Source: Henckelia pumila
Lineage: Eukaryota > Streptophyta > Magnoliopsida > Lamiales > Gesneriaceae
DNA: 64,000 bases
Direction: 5' to 3'
NCBI RefSeq assembly: GCF_033568475.1
Contig: NW_027331831.1
Coordinates: forward strand, 5,332,001 to 5,396,000
In this document: one piece after another, positions 1 through 10,586 of the stretch
Layout: every line of letters starts with the position of its first letter
How positions within the stretch are numbered: position 1 is the first letter of the stretch
Notes under the pieces: generated by a model
Told to the model about the DNA's origin: nothing
The model's database searches: none
The model's input: the letters and a program-made list of their open reading frames with translations, nothing else
Translations under genes and position numbers: made by a program

Positions 1-2
1 AC

Positions 3-116
3 AAGTTGAACATTGCATTTTCAAAGGAGAACACTGATTTGAAGAACTCTATGTCCAAGCTTGAGGTTATCATGACCAAGAAAGATAATGAGCTTTGTAG
101 AATGAAGGATGAATAA
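3..116 (+). pseudogene. Gag coiled-coil fragment of a Sirevirus-like Copia element, cut by the window edge
   Basis: Frame 3 reads a lysine- and glutamate-rich helix containing KENTDLKNSMSKLEV, then KKDNEL, and ends at TAA (114-116). It aligns with the Gag coiled-coil segment of the Copia element at 32262-32400 (KENSELKASVARLEV, KKDLELGKVKEEL). It is therefore the same Gag region of a related element. The upstream part lies outside the window and no zinc knuckle or pol follows, so this is a fragment. The homology is seen directly by comparison within the window; the family name rests on the relative. Confidence 0.6.
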
Positions 117-439
117 ATCCCAATAGGTTATTATTATACTACATGGTATTAATTTATACAAAGAAATATTCTTGATACCATAATATACCACTTGCACACA
201 AAGGAAAGACTTGCATGTGTATATGTGGGAAGTGTCAATTCTGGCTTCAGGGTTCTCCCCTAAAGCCAGGATCAATGACTCGGATCATCTTTGCAAATCA
301 AATCAATTGACCTGCAAAGAGATCCGGGCCGTCCGATTACCCTTTGAGCACTGTGCCCTCAGAGCAGCATGGACAGGGTCGTATATGTGACTTTCGAAAA
401 TCAATTAAAAAAAGACATGTAGATTTCGAAATTAATTAA

Positions 440-780
440 TTAATTAATTGCATGTAGATTTTGAAATTAATTGATTGATTGCTTGCATATTTCAAAAATC
501 AATTTTTTGATTGCACGCATATTTTCGAATAATAAAAAGATATATTTTTGGGTTAATGAGATCATAAAGTAAGAATAATACTCAAAGCATGCATCCAATG
601 ACTCATATCTCTATTCATTGGCGTAATTAATAATATATTGTTGACGTGTCAAATCATTATATATTGTTAATTAATTGATTGATTGCATGCAAATTTTGAA
701 ATTAATTGATTTATGATTGCAGATTTCAAACATCAATTTTTTGATTGCATGCATATTTTCGAATAACAAAAAGATATATT
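440..780. repeat. Two diverged direct-repeat copies of about 105 bp
   Basis: The stretch at about 440-547 (TTAATTGATTGATTGC..., CAATTTTTTGATTGCA..., ATATTTTCGAATAA..., AAAAAGATATAT) recurs at about 664-780 in the same order with small indels. Spacing is about 230 bp. Nothing coding is seen. This could be a local duplication or part of an old element. Confidence 0.6.
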
Positions 781-1544
781 ATTGGATGCAAGTTTCGAGA
801 CTAAGGAACTGCAAGGAAGATTTTCGAAGGCTTGCTGAATTTTGAATGCAAATTTTGAAAATTTCTCTCTAATTTTCTTATAGCATTCGGCCGACCCTAA
901 CTAATAGGAACTCGAGTCGTTCTTTCTTTTGTTCAAATTTCTACGAAAAACTTATTTTTTCTCACTAGTATGAGTTTGAAGAGGAATAGATAATGCGATC
1001 GTGGACTTGATTCGGAGATAGAATAAATGAGATATTACAGTTGATCGTTCGTAGGAAAATACAAGAAGAGCTATCTTCATTGGTTCCAAGTGAACGTTCA
1101 CTAAAAGTATAAATTTTATAACACCATATGAATGTCATTTAAATCATACGAGTGTCCAAGCAATTTTAAATGTCAAAAATAAAAATTTAAAACTTTCACT
1201 ACGTCTTAGTCACGAGAACACGGTACTCCAACAAAAATTGCAATATCTATCTCAAGATAGAGTTACGAAATGGGAGATAACATAAATACATGTGACTCAA
1301 ATAATTTTTTTTCATATTAATTAATTTATTCCAAGGCGAAATTTGATTATATTGTTCTATCTAAGGCCATTTAAAAGAATCCATCGAAAAATAATAAACG
1401 GATGGAGTCCCAGTGTTTGGTACATATAATCAAATATGATAGGAATATTTTTCTAATATATGTTTCGTTCAGTGAAGGATTATTCTTATTATATGAAAAA
1501 AAAAATGATTTATCATCCAATAAACAATATTTCATAGTCATGTT
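781..1544. other. Intergenic, no feature recognised
   Basis: AT-rich sequence with only short chance ORFs. It ends at a sharp LTR boundary at 1545. Confidence 0.5.
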
Positions 1545-3046
1545 TGTAGTGACCCAACCCGGAATCACTACTAACAAAGTCTTAACCATGCAATTAAATC
1601 TTAAAACGCAAAATAAATAAATCCAGCAGAAACTTAAACCATAAATACAAAATCACCGGCAGAACAATCGGGCTAAAATCAAATAATATAATACCACCCC
1701 ATCAAATGGAAAACACTAAACTTCATAACTAACAACTTGATACGAAAACGGGAAAAAACCACGGAACCACTGCAGCTCAGCGACCGCTACCTCCGGGTCT
1801 GTCCAACCTAAGCCCCGCCCCATAGAATAGGGTGTCCAACACAAAATACTACGGATGTGAGCATAAAACGCTCAGTACAGAGTATGAATATACATATACT
1901 ATGCATACACATGCAATATGTCGGGTACTTGAAAACCTATCCAGAAGACGCTCAGTCAAGGCGTAATGATATGTAGCAGTAGCACGCTGGGTCGTCGCAT
2001 CAGGAGGTAACTCCAATACCATAAAATTGTGGATATATATCCGGACCCAAATCCATGAAATCCATCCACTAAAAATACGAGGCTGAGCGATCCCTACTAC
2101 GACTATGCAAATCAAGGCATAAAACTCAACATGTTCATGCATGTAGCATAATATCAATGCATATACAAATGCCACGGAAAACATGTAAACATAATACATG
2201 TATATTCAACCTGGTATCTCAGATAATACGTCCATACCTCTATCCAGACAACTCAAGCACCTTAGAAATCTAGCAGTCCAGGTACTCGAAACCCAAACCT
2301 ATAAGCAATAATCACCATATCACTTATAATACACTAAAACTTTAACTAAGTTATTATATACTCCCTAATTTTTATAGGGATCCAATGTTATACCTTCGTC
2401 CGTCGTCAGCCTGCTCATGAAAACTGCCTCAAAACTTAGGCATTGCTTCGCTACTAACCTCATAGTGCTCCGCCACTCTCGGCCGTTCAATAAGACGCCT
2501 AAAAGTACCTAAAACCTAGCTAGAAATGAAGAGGAGCGGAATTGGTCCGAGTGGAAATGGGGGCTCTTGACCCCTGTTTATATGCATAGATCAGATGGTA
2601 TGATCCCTACGATTGGATCCTCCAATCTCTCCCTTAAACCTAATCCGATCACGTGTCCATCTCTATGACGTCACTGCTTACATAATTATTTCGGATCATC
2701 CGATCCAAGCCTTCGGATCGTCCGATCTCCATGGGATGTCAAATCATATCCATATCCACTTATCCAGACACGATCGGATCGTCCGATCCCTCTTCAGAAC
2801 AATCGATCTCCATGGAGCCTCCGATCTCAAACTATGCTTCTGAACTCCATGCACTTCGGATGGTCCGATCCTATGGTTCAGATCATCTGATCCTTCCGAT
2901 ATCTTGAAACCATTCGGACCATTTTTGAGTTTTCTGAATCCATTTTTCAACTCCTTAAACTCATCATGAGAATCCTTTAATCATGTTTTAGTCAATTAAT
3001 CATAATTAGACACTTGATTAACTTAATTTGGATATGTGTTACTACA
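1545..3046 (-). mobile_element. Solo LTR of a Ty3/gypsy element (same family as 12051-13519)
   Basis: On the minus strand the segment starts TGTAGTAACAC (3046) and ends GGGTCACTACA (1545). These ends match the LTR at 12051-13519, which is joined to a Ty3 Gag. Both also share a motif-rich array (GGATCGTCCGATC here) and similar internal blocks. Length is about 1.5 kb, as in the relative. The 5-bp flanks are ATGTT (1540-1544) and TTGTT (3047-3051), a 4/5 match consistent with an old target-site duplication. No internal domain is attached, so this is a solo LTR. ORFs inside it, such as 1849-2199, are not genes. Confidence 0.75.
2691..2892. repeat. Array of short palindromes in the solo Ty3 LTR
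   Basis: Five near-perfect palindromes with TCGGA/TCCGA-type arms lie at 2691-2706, 2713-2727, 2772-2788, 2856-2870 and 2879-2892. Most read CGGATCGTCCGATC or variants (spacers TCG, TCA, TGG). The sister LTR at 12174-12450 has the same arms with AGC as the usual spacer. This is probably the U3 regulatory part of the LTR (inference). Confidence 0.75.
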
Positions 3047-3124
3047 TTGTTAATCTAACAAAATGATAACATTGTAAATTATTTTTATTTCAATAAAATT
3101 GAGTTTAGTTCAACCACTCACACA

Positions 3125-3490
3125 TTATGCATTACGTGAGAATTCTGGTTTTCAAGTAGTCTTGCTAGAACAATAGTCATAAGGCATATAAGATTTCATG
3201 TATTTATCCATTTGTTGTTTCTGTGATGCACTTATCTCCCATTTTCAGTCTTGTTCCAAAAATAGATCTGTGAAGAACAGTTCGAAATGTTCTTGGATTT
3301 AGCCGATGTCGAATACGCGAGGAAACCAAAATCTTGATACTGGGCTATGAAAGGGGCTTGACTCCATGTAACTGGACCCACGATTGGTGCATTCCATATG
3401 CTTGTATCAACATGCATCGACTTGTTTAGAAATGATATCCCTTTGGCACTATTGTTCTTGAATATTATGGGAATGCCATCCATCATGAAT
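3125..3490 (-). pseudogene. XTH exon-4 relic (xyloglucan endotransglucosylase/hydrolase)
   Basis: The minus strand reads the C-terminal exon of an XTH: FMMDGIPI, FKNNSAKGISF, SIWNAPIVGPVTWSQAPFIA, then CSSQIYFWN. It is nearly identical to exon 4 of the complete copy at 16804-17173 and keeps the same acceptor (GATTTTAG). The frame is lost near 3235, where one base fewer than in the intact copy gives a TAA. The rest of the exon down to 3125 is recognisable only out of frame. One arginine codon of the PIRVFKN motif is also missing. Exons 1-3 are deleted: intron 3 here joins directly to sequence that lies upstream of exon 1 in the intact copy. This is a dead copy. Confidence 0.85.
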
Positions 3491-3664
3491 CTAAAATCAC
3501 ATTCAACAAATATGAATTTTATTATATACAACATTTCATGCTAGGATCGAACAAAGGTTTGTATATTTTTTTCTAAAAAATAAAAAAGATATGCATTCAC
3601 ATAAAATCTATAATATTTGTTATTCCCTTCAAATAAATTTGAGTTGCTAATTACTATTATTATT

Positions 3665-4851
3665 TGTTAGGATCAAAATATGTGTAGAGGGGGTTGAATA
3701 CACTATTTTAAAATTTTAAAGGTACTTCGATCTGATTTGTGAGAACCAGACAGAAGTTTTAATTGCTTAAAACTTTGTGCTGCTCGAAAGATCTGTAAGA
3801 TCAGGCGGAAGAATCTTCCTTATAGATTGAAATATAAAAGCTAAGGTAGATAAGATATCGTAAGTGCAGTAAGTAAAAGAGACAGAGAATTTTTATGGAT
3901 GTTCGGAGCTTAATCTTCTACGTCGTTCCTTCTTCTATTTCCAGAAAGATTCCACTAGAAGACTTTGATATACAACGCTTTGTACAAATCCAATCCAATC
4001 AACCTTTTGAAAGAAACTTCTAGCAACACACACTCTCGAAGCAGATCAAACACTCTGCTTTGAGTTACAAAAGGAAGCCACAGTACGTGTTTTGATACTT
4101 TGATCTGGAAAGCTACAAATAGCTTTGATCTGGATCGTTCTTGATATGATATGTATTTTTTTGAGCTCGATCGATTTTGAGACTTTTTCTAACTCAGAGC
4201 TTTGAAACTTTGATCTGGTAGGATGAGTTTCTGAGTTAGGATATGGAGTGAAGACCTTTTGGCTTCTCAAATGAATTAGGAAGCAATCTTCGAATTCGAG
4301 ATTTCTGTGTTGTTCACTCTGTGTTTGAATCTTTGAATCATTGCATATTTATAGCCTTAAAAAACTAGCGAGTGAGCCGCCAACATATCTCATAAGTTGA
4401 CTCACAAATCTTGACTTTGAGGAAAGCTAGCCAACGTTTAAATCTTCATTAAATGAGTTTATCTTCTAGCTCAACAACCTTGGCAACTGATGCTTCCATT
4501 AGCTACTTTGATCTAATCTGGATCGATGGCTTTCACACTTGATGAAGTGTAAATAATCTTGACCAAATAAGCTTGAACTCGGTCTGGCAGAAGATATAGG
4601 GTTTCAAGCAATCTGGATTTGTTCTTCTAGTAGGAGTTCATTTGATCTGTTAAAGTAAATCATTGTGAGGAAAACATAGATCAAATACTTGATTTATTCA
4701 GAACTCCAATTTTGTCGGAAACTTGATCTGGTCAACTTTGTTAAGTTTGATCTGTACAAAAACTTTCATTTTGTCCTTAAGATCTCATTTATTTTAGTAC
4801 TTCATTTTGTTTGATGTGTTATCACCAAAACTTATAGTTTGATTTCTAACA
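3665..4851 (+). mobile_element. Solo LTR (1187 bp) of a Copia element, TSD TTATT
   Basis: The segment begins TGTTAGGATC and ends TTTCTAACA. It is flanked by perfect 5-bp duplications TTATT (3660-3664 and 4852-4856). It interrupts the ATT-rich part of duplication unit A, while unit B lacks it, which confirms the insertion. The G-run followed by TTGAATAC near the start, the block around 3897-3990, and the terminus resemble the LTR at 20381-21573, so both belong to one superfamily. No coding domain is present. The word TTGATCTG recurs many times between 3730 and 4760. Confidence 0.85.
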
Positions 4852-4888
4852 TTATTACTATTATTATTATTATTATTCAAAAAATTAC

Positions 4889-4925
<37 letters not shown>
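4852..4925. repeat. (ATT)n microsatellite
   Basis: Runs of ATT lie on both sides of a short CAAAAAATTACT interruption. The counterpart in unit B is at 19430-19496. Confidence 0.9.
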
Positions 4926-5014
4926 TTCTGATTATATTTTTTGATTAAGAATGTTTTTCCCTGCTTAATTTGGATTTTAAAATATTAAAAGTAGCGTTTA
5001 ATTTTCTTTGACTA

Positions 5015-5045
<31 letters not shown>

Positions 5046-5678
5046 ATGATTTCAGGAAGTTTTTATTTTAGATTTTTTATCATGGGTTTTGTTCATAAAG
5101 AATATTTAATTAATTTTGTAATCTCGTTATTAGGCTAGATATTGTAATTAGTATTAGCGACAATGCACACATTATTTTATTTTTAAAATTAGTTTTTTAA
5201 ATGATTTTTTATGAAATTTATGTCAAAATTAAATGTGAATCTAATAAAAATTTTAATATTTACATATTTGATATAAGATTTTATTATAATTTTGAAATTC
5301 ACTAATAGATTTAGTGATTATCAATCAAAATTATATGCTAGGTTTGTAAAAATGTTGAGGTTGCAAGAAAAAAAACTATTGATCAAACTGTATGTTATTT
5401 AACACAATTATAATTATACTCATAATTATAAATTATATAAATATTGCAAAATTATTAGCAATAAGTACTGATCCTAGTTTAACTTCATGTTAAAAATTTC
5501 AAGTCATTCTCACACATATATCATATATGTATACATGCAGAATCCCATGCTAATCCACAACAACAAGTTCAAATGGTGTATATATACTTGTTAGATAGAT
5601 ATAGATATCACTCTGTTAAAAATAAATGTATACAAGTAATTGGATCCATTTACAACTCCATTCATCTTCCTTTATTTG

Positions 5679-5681
<3 letters not shown>

Positions 5682-5744
<63 letters not shown>
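5682..5744. repeat. (TA)n microsatellite
   Basis: About 30 TA units directly precede a MITE, and a second TA run follows it (5981-6015). The MITE therefore sits inside a TA tract. An ORF with an IYIYIY repeat here is an artefact. Confidence 0.95.
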
Positions 5745-5747
<3 letters not shown>

Positions 5748-5975
5748 TTTTAGTTGCCCAACCAATGATGTTCAACTCGTCCCCGACAACTAAAACTCAG
5801 TACCGTGTTTTAGTTATGCGGAAAAAAAAAACTAAAACTGATCGGGGACGAAGTGGGAAAAATTGGTTGGGCAGATGAAAAGTCCCCCCCCCTTTCGTCC
5901 CCGATCACTAAAAAACACGGTACCTGGTTTTAGTTATCGGGGACGATTTGGACATCATTGATTGGGCAGCTGAAA

Positions 5976-5979
<4 letters not shown>
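5745..5979. mobile_element. Foldback MITE with about 50-bp terminal inverted repeats, inside a TA tract
   Basis: The left end (AAATTTTTAGTTGCCCAACC..., CGTCCCCGACAACTAAAAC) is the reverse complement, with few mismatches, of the right end (GTTTTAGTTATCGGGGACG..., GGGCAGCTGAAAATTT). The middle repeats the same block in both orientations, so almost the whole 235 bp folds back. The TA flanks would fit a TA target duplication, but the surrounding TA repeat makes the exact edge uncertain. No ORF is present. It is absent from duplication unit B. Confidence 0.8.
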
Positions 5980-6017
<38 letters not shown>

Positions 6018-6025
6018 CACAGGAC

Positions 6026-6171
6026 TCATTGTTGCCGAATCTGATCGCTACAACCGATTTCCATCAATATCACATCGGCGTCCTTCATAGATCTATCAAA
6101 CTTCCAAGTGGAATTCCCTATTAGCATGGACAAAACGGTGCATCCCAAAGACCAAAACATCCGATGATTGA
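6026..6171 (-). pseudogene. Protein-kinase gene fragment (MAPKKK-like, subdomains IX-X)
   Basis: The minus strand reads WSLGCTVLSMLIG and then DADVILMEIGCSDQIRQ before a TGA (6026-6028). This is the kinase subdomain IX motif (D-V-W-S-x-G-C-T-V) and the following helix of plant MAPKKK-type kinases. The D-V of the motif is in another frame, so a frame change lies just upstream of the tryptophan. Only about 50 codons remain and neighbouring kinase motifs are absent. Unit B has no such segment here, so it arrived after the duplication, perhaps carried by an element. The kinase call rests on motif recognition; the subfamily is tentative. Confidence 0.5.
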
Positions 6172-6567
6172 GGTACGTATGCGTAAGACCATGAATTTTT
6201 AGATTTTTCTTTTTTTAAAAATGACAATGTCGTTAAAAAAAGAAAACTATAAAATTGAAAATTTTTTGAGCTGGATTATATATCTAATCAATATATATAT
6301 TTTTTTATGTCGTGGAAACCTGTCGTGATTATCCTTCTATGCACACATTGTAAACCTTTGAGCTAACGAAATAACATATAAACCAGGTACATCGCGTCAT
6401 ACAAGCCCTTTGCAACAGGTTCATGCCAAAAGGTGTATATGGAATCGAACTTCTGATTATTGATCCAATGTTCACTTGCTCTACCAAATCGATACCCCTT
6501 TAAGAGCATATATCTAACTAATATTCATTTATATTATGTGCACTGTTATAACATGCTTGATAGGAGG

Positions 6568-7352
6568 TGTAAGGGAATTGGGGTTGCACATAAACAGTTT
6601 CAGGTGTTGTCACAAGGTGTTGACAACACCTACAATAACACCTTGAGTAATTTGCAGCGGAATATAATTAAAGCGTAAATAAAATAAACAAGCAACAAAA
6701 TAAATAGACTCAAATGATTTAAGCAAGAGTATAAGATACTCTTACAGCGCCTCAATGCAAAACTTCACTAGAAAAATTTCAAAGAGTTTTACAAACCCTA
6801 AAACTAGTGATTATTGAAAAACTCAATTTCTCAAAATAAGTGAGAAAATAAATAGTAAAAGTTCTCCTAAAACATTCTATATGAAATAGAATAACAAAAA
6901 TGAAGTAAGGAGAAAAATCTTGAAGCCAACAACACGTGAGACGAAAACACTCTTCGATCAACTATCTTCGAGTGTTCTTCACGGCTTCAAGCAATCACGG
7001 CCGATATAAGCTTCAGCAGCTCTTTCTCAACGTACGTATATTGAAGCTTAAGAAACTCACAGTCTCTCTCTTTCAATATATATACTTGAATCCTTCCTTG
7101 TAGATATTTCCTTGTAGAGATAGGATTCTAGATCTTGTTCCTTTTTGATCAAGTCAAATCTACATAGTAAAGGAATTAAATATTAGAGATAAGATAATAA
7201 ATATCATGATAAACTTAATCATATCTCAAATCAAGTTAAACAAGGAAGTAAATAACTTATTCAAAATTACTTCATGTCCAAGAAAGGCAAAAGATATTTA
7301 AATAAAATCTTTTCAAAATAGTATAATTTTAAGGAATAAAATATTCCTTTCA
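6568..7352 (-). repeat. E1 3' LTR (785 bp)
   Basis: This is the left copy of the E1 LTR and holds the intact 42-bp nested palindrome at 6602-6643. The other LTR lacks part of this palindrome and about 28 bp near 6725, which explains the 44-bp length difference. Confidence 0.9.
6602..6643. repeat. Nested palindrome, E1 LTR copy
   Basis: The core AGGTGTTGACAACACCT (6615-6631) is a perfect palindrome around one base. It is framed by AGGTGTTGT on the left and AATAACACCT on the right. It lies near the LTR end facing the primer site, the place where E2 has its own copy (30790-30829). Confidence 0.85.
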
Positions 7353-7366
7353 ATCTTCCCTTTTTT
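7353..7366 (-). promoter_or_regulatory. Polypurine tract of E1
   Basis: On the minus strand AAAAAAGGGAAGAT abuts the 3' LTR. This is the expected position and composition for plus-strand priming. The same tract with GGCAAAAAGGGGAAG precedes the E2 3' LTR. Confidence 0.85.
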
Positions 7367-7465
7367 GCCTTTCTGGACAAAACACATTTAATTTACAAAC
7401 AGATCAACTAAACTCCCCATTAATCAAAACTCCCCCTTAATAGATTTTCCCCTAAGTATAAGCAG

Positions 7466-7508
7466 AGGTGTTGTCACGAGATGTTGGCAACATCTAGGTA
7501 CAACACTT
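7466..7508. repeat. Nested palindrome between the E1 third ORF and 3' LTR
   Basis: The core AGATGTTGGCAACATCT (7479-7495) lies between outer arms AGGTGTTGT and ACAACACTT. The matching E2 site is 38333-38373. Confidence 0.85.
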
Positions 7509-7669
7509 CAAAACAGAAAACATATGCGTAAGGAGAAACAGAAACAAGAACTTATATCAGAGTGGACACCACAAAAAATAGTTTTGATTAGGATCAAAGT
7601 AACAAACACACAAAACACAAAACCTTAGAAATAAAATTAAAATATACTAGCAAAACCAAAATAAACAAA

Positions 7670-9585
7670 CTAAAATTGATTGCTCTCAGATGAGCCATCA
7701 GCTTCTTCTTCTGCTTCACTTCCTTTTATCCCTTTTTGTTCAGAAGGGTCAGCTCCACTTAATAGGGACTCATAGTGAGCCTTCATCCCTTCGTAATAGG
7801 CGAGACCAGCCTTCGCTTGAGTAATCTTCTGCTCAGCATGCAGCCGTTGAGTTTGAATAAAGGTAGGATCCATTTCTTGAGCAGCAGAAGGGGGTACAAA
7901 AATAGCAGTGGCAGATGGGGCAACACCTGCCACAACACCTGATTCAGACCAAGGAAGATCTATATTCCTATTTCCCTTGAGTAATGTAGGTGCGATCTTT
8001 AGCAACTCCCCAGGCTCAATAAGTAGCTCATCATCATCCTTCTCAATCTCTTGAGACAGCAGCATAGAGTAGATGAGTGATGGATAATGCAACTTCAGGG
8101 TCGGTTGAGCACAATCTGCAAAGGCCATGACTGTGTCAAACACAAGTCGGCCATAGTTGAATGCGATTCCAGTACCAATAGTATACAAGACAGGAGCATG
8201 AAGCTTGGTAACCACAGTAGAATTCCCGGAAGGGGTCCAGGTTTTCACAGCAGTTTTGTGGAGAACAGAGTATAGAGAAGTGAGCTTGGCAGCCTGCAAC
8301 TTCTTGGGGTGAGCTGGAAAAACAGTGACTTGTCATCCTGTGATGACAGAAGTCATCTCATCCATGGTAGGCAGTGCAGCATCATCACTGGCAGGAGTCT
8401 GGAGAAATCCATTTATGATAGCAGGACTGAAAGAGAAAATCTGCCCACACACATACACTTTCTCATACTTCATGTACATTGGATCCTTCACAACTTCAGT
8501 GAGATTGCAGTAGAATTCTCGCACAAGTTTTCTGCAGTAAGGACCAGCAGTAGTGACTGTAGAAAGTATGTTCCTTACCTCAAAAAATTTGATCATGTTC
8601 TGAGCTCCATAGCTCTCCACAATTCCACATCAATGTTGTGTTCCTCCAGGAACTCCCGATCAGCATACTTGTCCCAATAGTCAGCAATCTCCTTGGAATA
8701 AAAAGTATATGAATAGGACGAGTTTACCCGGTATTCTTCACCCAAGGTGTTGTCCAAGGTGTCGGCAACACCTTCCTCAGCACCTTCTTCTTCTTCATCA
8801 AAGTCATCGGAAACTGACTCTTCTTCCAACTCCTTCTCAGCATCTGAATCTTCACTCGAATCAGAGCTGGAACTTTCAGAGGGTTGAGGGCGGTTATCAG
8901 CGTATTCTTGAAGCATTTCTTCATCAGGTTCATCCTCGGATTCATGAATAGGAGATGCATCAGTAGGTTTCTTGCTTTTATACTTTTTCATCTTAGCCAT
9001 GAACTGGGCTATTGACATCTCCTCATCTTTCGACAGAACATGAGGAGCAGTAGATGATGGTTCCTTACAAACAAGAATGGATGCAGAAGCATATTTCTGA
9101 ACAGCAGCAGCATCTGATTCAGTGGATTCATCATCAGAAGATGAACTCCCCTTTGATTTTTCCTCAGATTCAAACGAAACGGGGATGGTTGGAACAGAGG
9201 GTTCCATGGCACTCGCCTTTCTCCTTTTCCGATATACCAACTTAAAGTCTTCATCGGAGGTTTCATCCCCAGAGGTAAATTCAGTGTCCACCAAAGATGT
9301 TCTTGATGATTGACCCTTCCCACGAAATCTTTTCGAAGAAGTGTAATCTGGGTTGTAGCCAGCTTGTCTCTTAGAATGACGGGTCAAGGGTTTCGATGGA
9401 AACATCTTATTCAGCACAGCCATGTCTGGTAGATTTTCCACATTAATGGCATTACCAGGCTCTCCTGGAGCAATGGAGTCCAGGGGCACAGGTTCCTCAG
9501 CAACAGAAATCAACGCTTGTTCACTCACGGGGTGTGGTGTCGTAGGTGCTGTGACACATTCCGCAGCATCCTCTTTGTAGCTCAT
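7670..9585 (-). pseudogene. E1 third ORF: envelope-like protein, broken
   Basis: ATG is at 9585. The N-terminal part has APGEPGNAINVENLP and RHSKRQAGYNPDYTSSKRF, then a long acidic serine-rich region. After a frame change between 8635 and 8593 the conserved C-terminal part follows (STVTTAGPY, LVREFYCNL, VYVCGQIFSFSPAIING, AAKLTSLYSVLH). A TGA at 8333-8335 interrupts it, and it ends at 7670 after ITQAKAGLAYYEG and an acidic tail. An ORF of this type after pol is a hallmark of plant Sireviruses, where it is called envelope-like although fusion function is unproven. I see no convincing signal peptide or membrane span. It aligns over its length with 36304-38189. The nested palindrome at 8744-8786 lies in frame and encodes EGVADTLDNT. 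Confidence 0.8.
8744..8786. repeat. Nested palindrome inside the E1 third ORF
   Basis: The core AGGTGTCGGCAACACCT (8757-8773) has outer arms AAGGTGTTGTC and CAGCACCTT. It is read as EGVADTLDNT in the protein. The E2 counterpart is 37099-37113 with its flanks. Confidence 0.85.
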
Positions 9586-10586
9586 CTCCGATCAAATATC
9601 TTGAGGATCAAAACCTTTTTCCTGCCATTTGAATATGTGAGTATGAAAGATCGAGAAGGAACAGGGGTAATAGTAATCAGAGAGTAATGTGAATGGAAAG
9701 ATACGGGACGAAAACAAGGAAATAATAAATTTCCATAAATAGATAATAGCTCAGATATATAATACCCAAAACCTTTTCCTATTCTAACTTGGATTCAGTA
9801 GGTCCCCAACGGTAATAAAATCCTCAACGGTAACTCTCCAAAAACGGTAACAAATCCATTTTAATTAGGCAATAAATCTCTTTGATTTCCACCGATAATC
9901 TAGGCTCAAATATTTCACCAAATATTTCCAAATTTAACTCCTCATCAGACTATAACACCACTGAAACAAAATCCAGTCTCATTCAAATTCAAAAATTCAG
10001 TGGATAGGGCAAAAATCAAAACTTTTGTTTGATCAGAATTCATAACCTTTCGGCCAAAGATATTCACAACTAAAAATATGCATGTCCTAATTATGTCTAA
10101 AACAGAGTGTGACAAAAAAAATGCAATTATATGCCCAAATATATGTTGACAAGTAAGGTGTTATCCACGATGTTGGCAACATCTCCCAGCAACATTTCAG
10201 GATTCAGAAAAATTATTATATCCAATTCATTATTTTTGCAAAAGTGGTAGCCTGCACACTAAAGAAACGATCTTCAAATGGACCCTTTTAGGTAGCTTTT
10301 TCCATTTGCTTCTGATTATCAATCAAATTTGATGATTGATTCAATCAAGCTTAACCAATTTTGTTCTTTTGTTATTCTGATTTTTCAAAGTCACTTTTCA
10401 TTTGGGACAAGATCATGGAATACACAAGCATCCCTCCACTACTTCGTGACTCAGTCAGAATTCTTCTTCAATTTATCCGAATTAAACTGTAAAATATTTT
10501 GCAAAGAATCCTGAGTGAAAACTAATCAATGGTTACAAAGTATCCAACACATCACAAAACAGAATGAATGCATGAATGCAATATGC
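9586..10586 (-). other. E1 spacer between pol and the third ORF
   Basis: No open frame is seen. It contains a nested palindrome at 10156-10197 (core GATGTTGGCAACATC, 10169-10183) that corresponds to the E2 copy at 35748-35787. The stretch upstream of the third ORF is likely its untranslated leader. Confidence 0.6.

Larger units (their letters stand above)
3047..6567. repeat. Tandem-duplication unit A (XTH relic and flank), interrupted by insertions
   Basis: The order of homologous blocks matches unit B. 3052-3585 matches 16738-17265. 3586-3664 matches parts of 18965-19000 and 19350-19420. 4852-5400 matches 19420-20040. 6180-6360 matches 20205-20380. 6356-6480 matches 21574-21700. The XTH exons 1-3 present in unit B are missing here. 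The solo LTR at 3665-4851 and the MITE plus kinase fragment at 5745-6171 are extra. This is an old segmental duplication of the XTH locus. Confidence 0.7.

Noticed and set aside
1849..2199. 116-codon minus-strand ORF
   Set aside because: It lies wholly in a solo Ty3 LTR, with no domain and no equivalent in the sister LTR.
4852..5745. Microsatellites considered as a possible centromeric or telomeric feature
   Set aside because: They are simple di- and trinucleotide runs, present in both duplication units, without satellite structure.
5573..5878. 101-codon ORF with an IYIYIY tract
   Set aside because: It is a translation of the (TA)n microsatellite and a MITE end.
8309..8680. Plus-strand ORF of 123 codons opposite the E1 third ORF
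   Set aside because: It is the reverse shadow of the conserved envelope-like frame.
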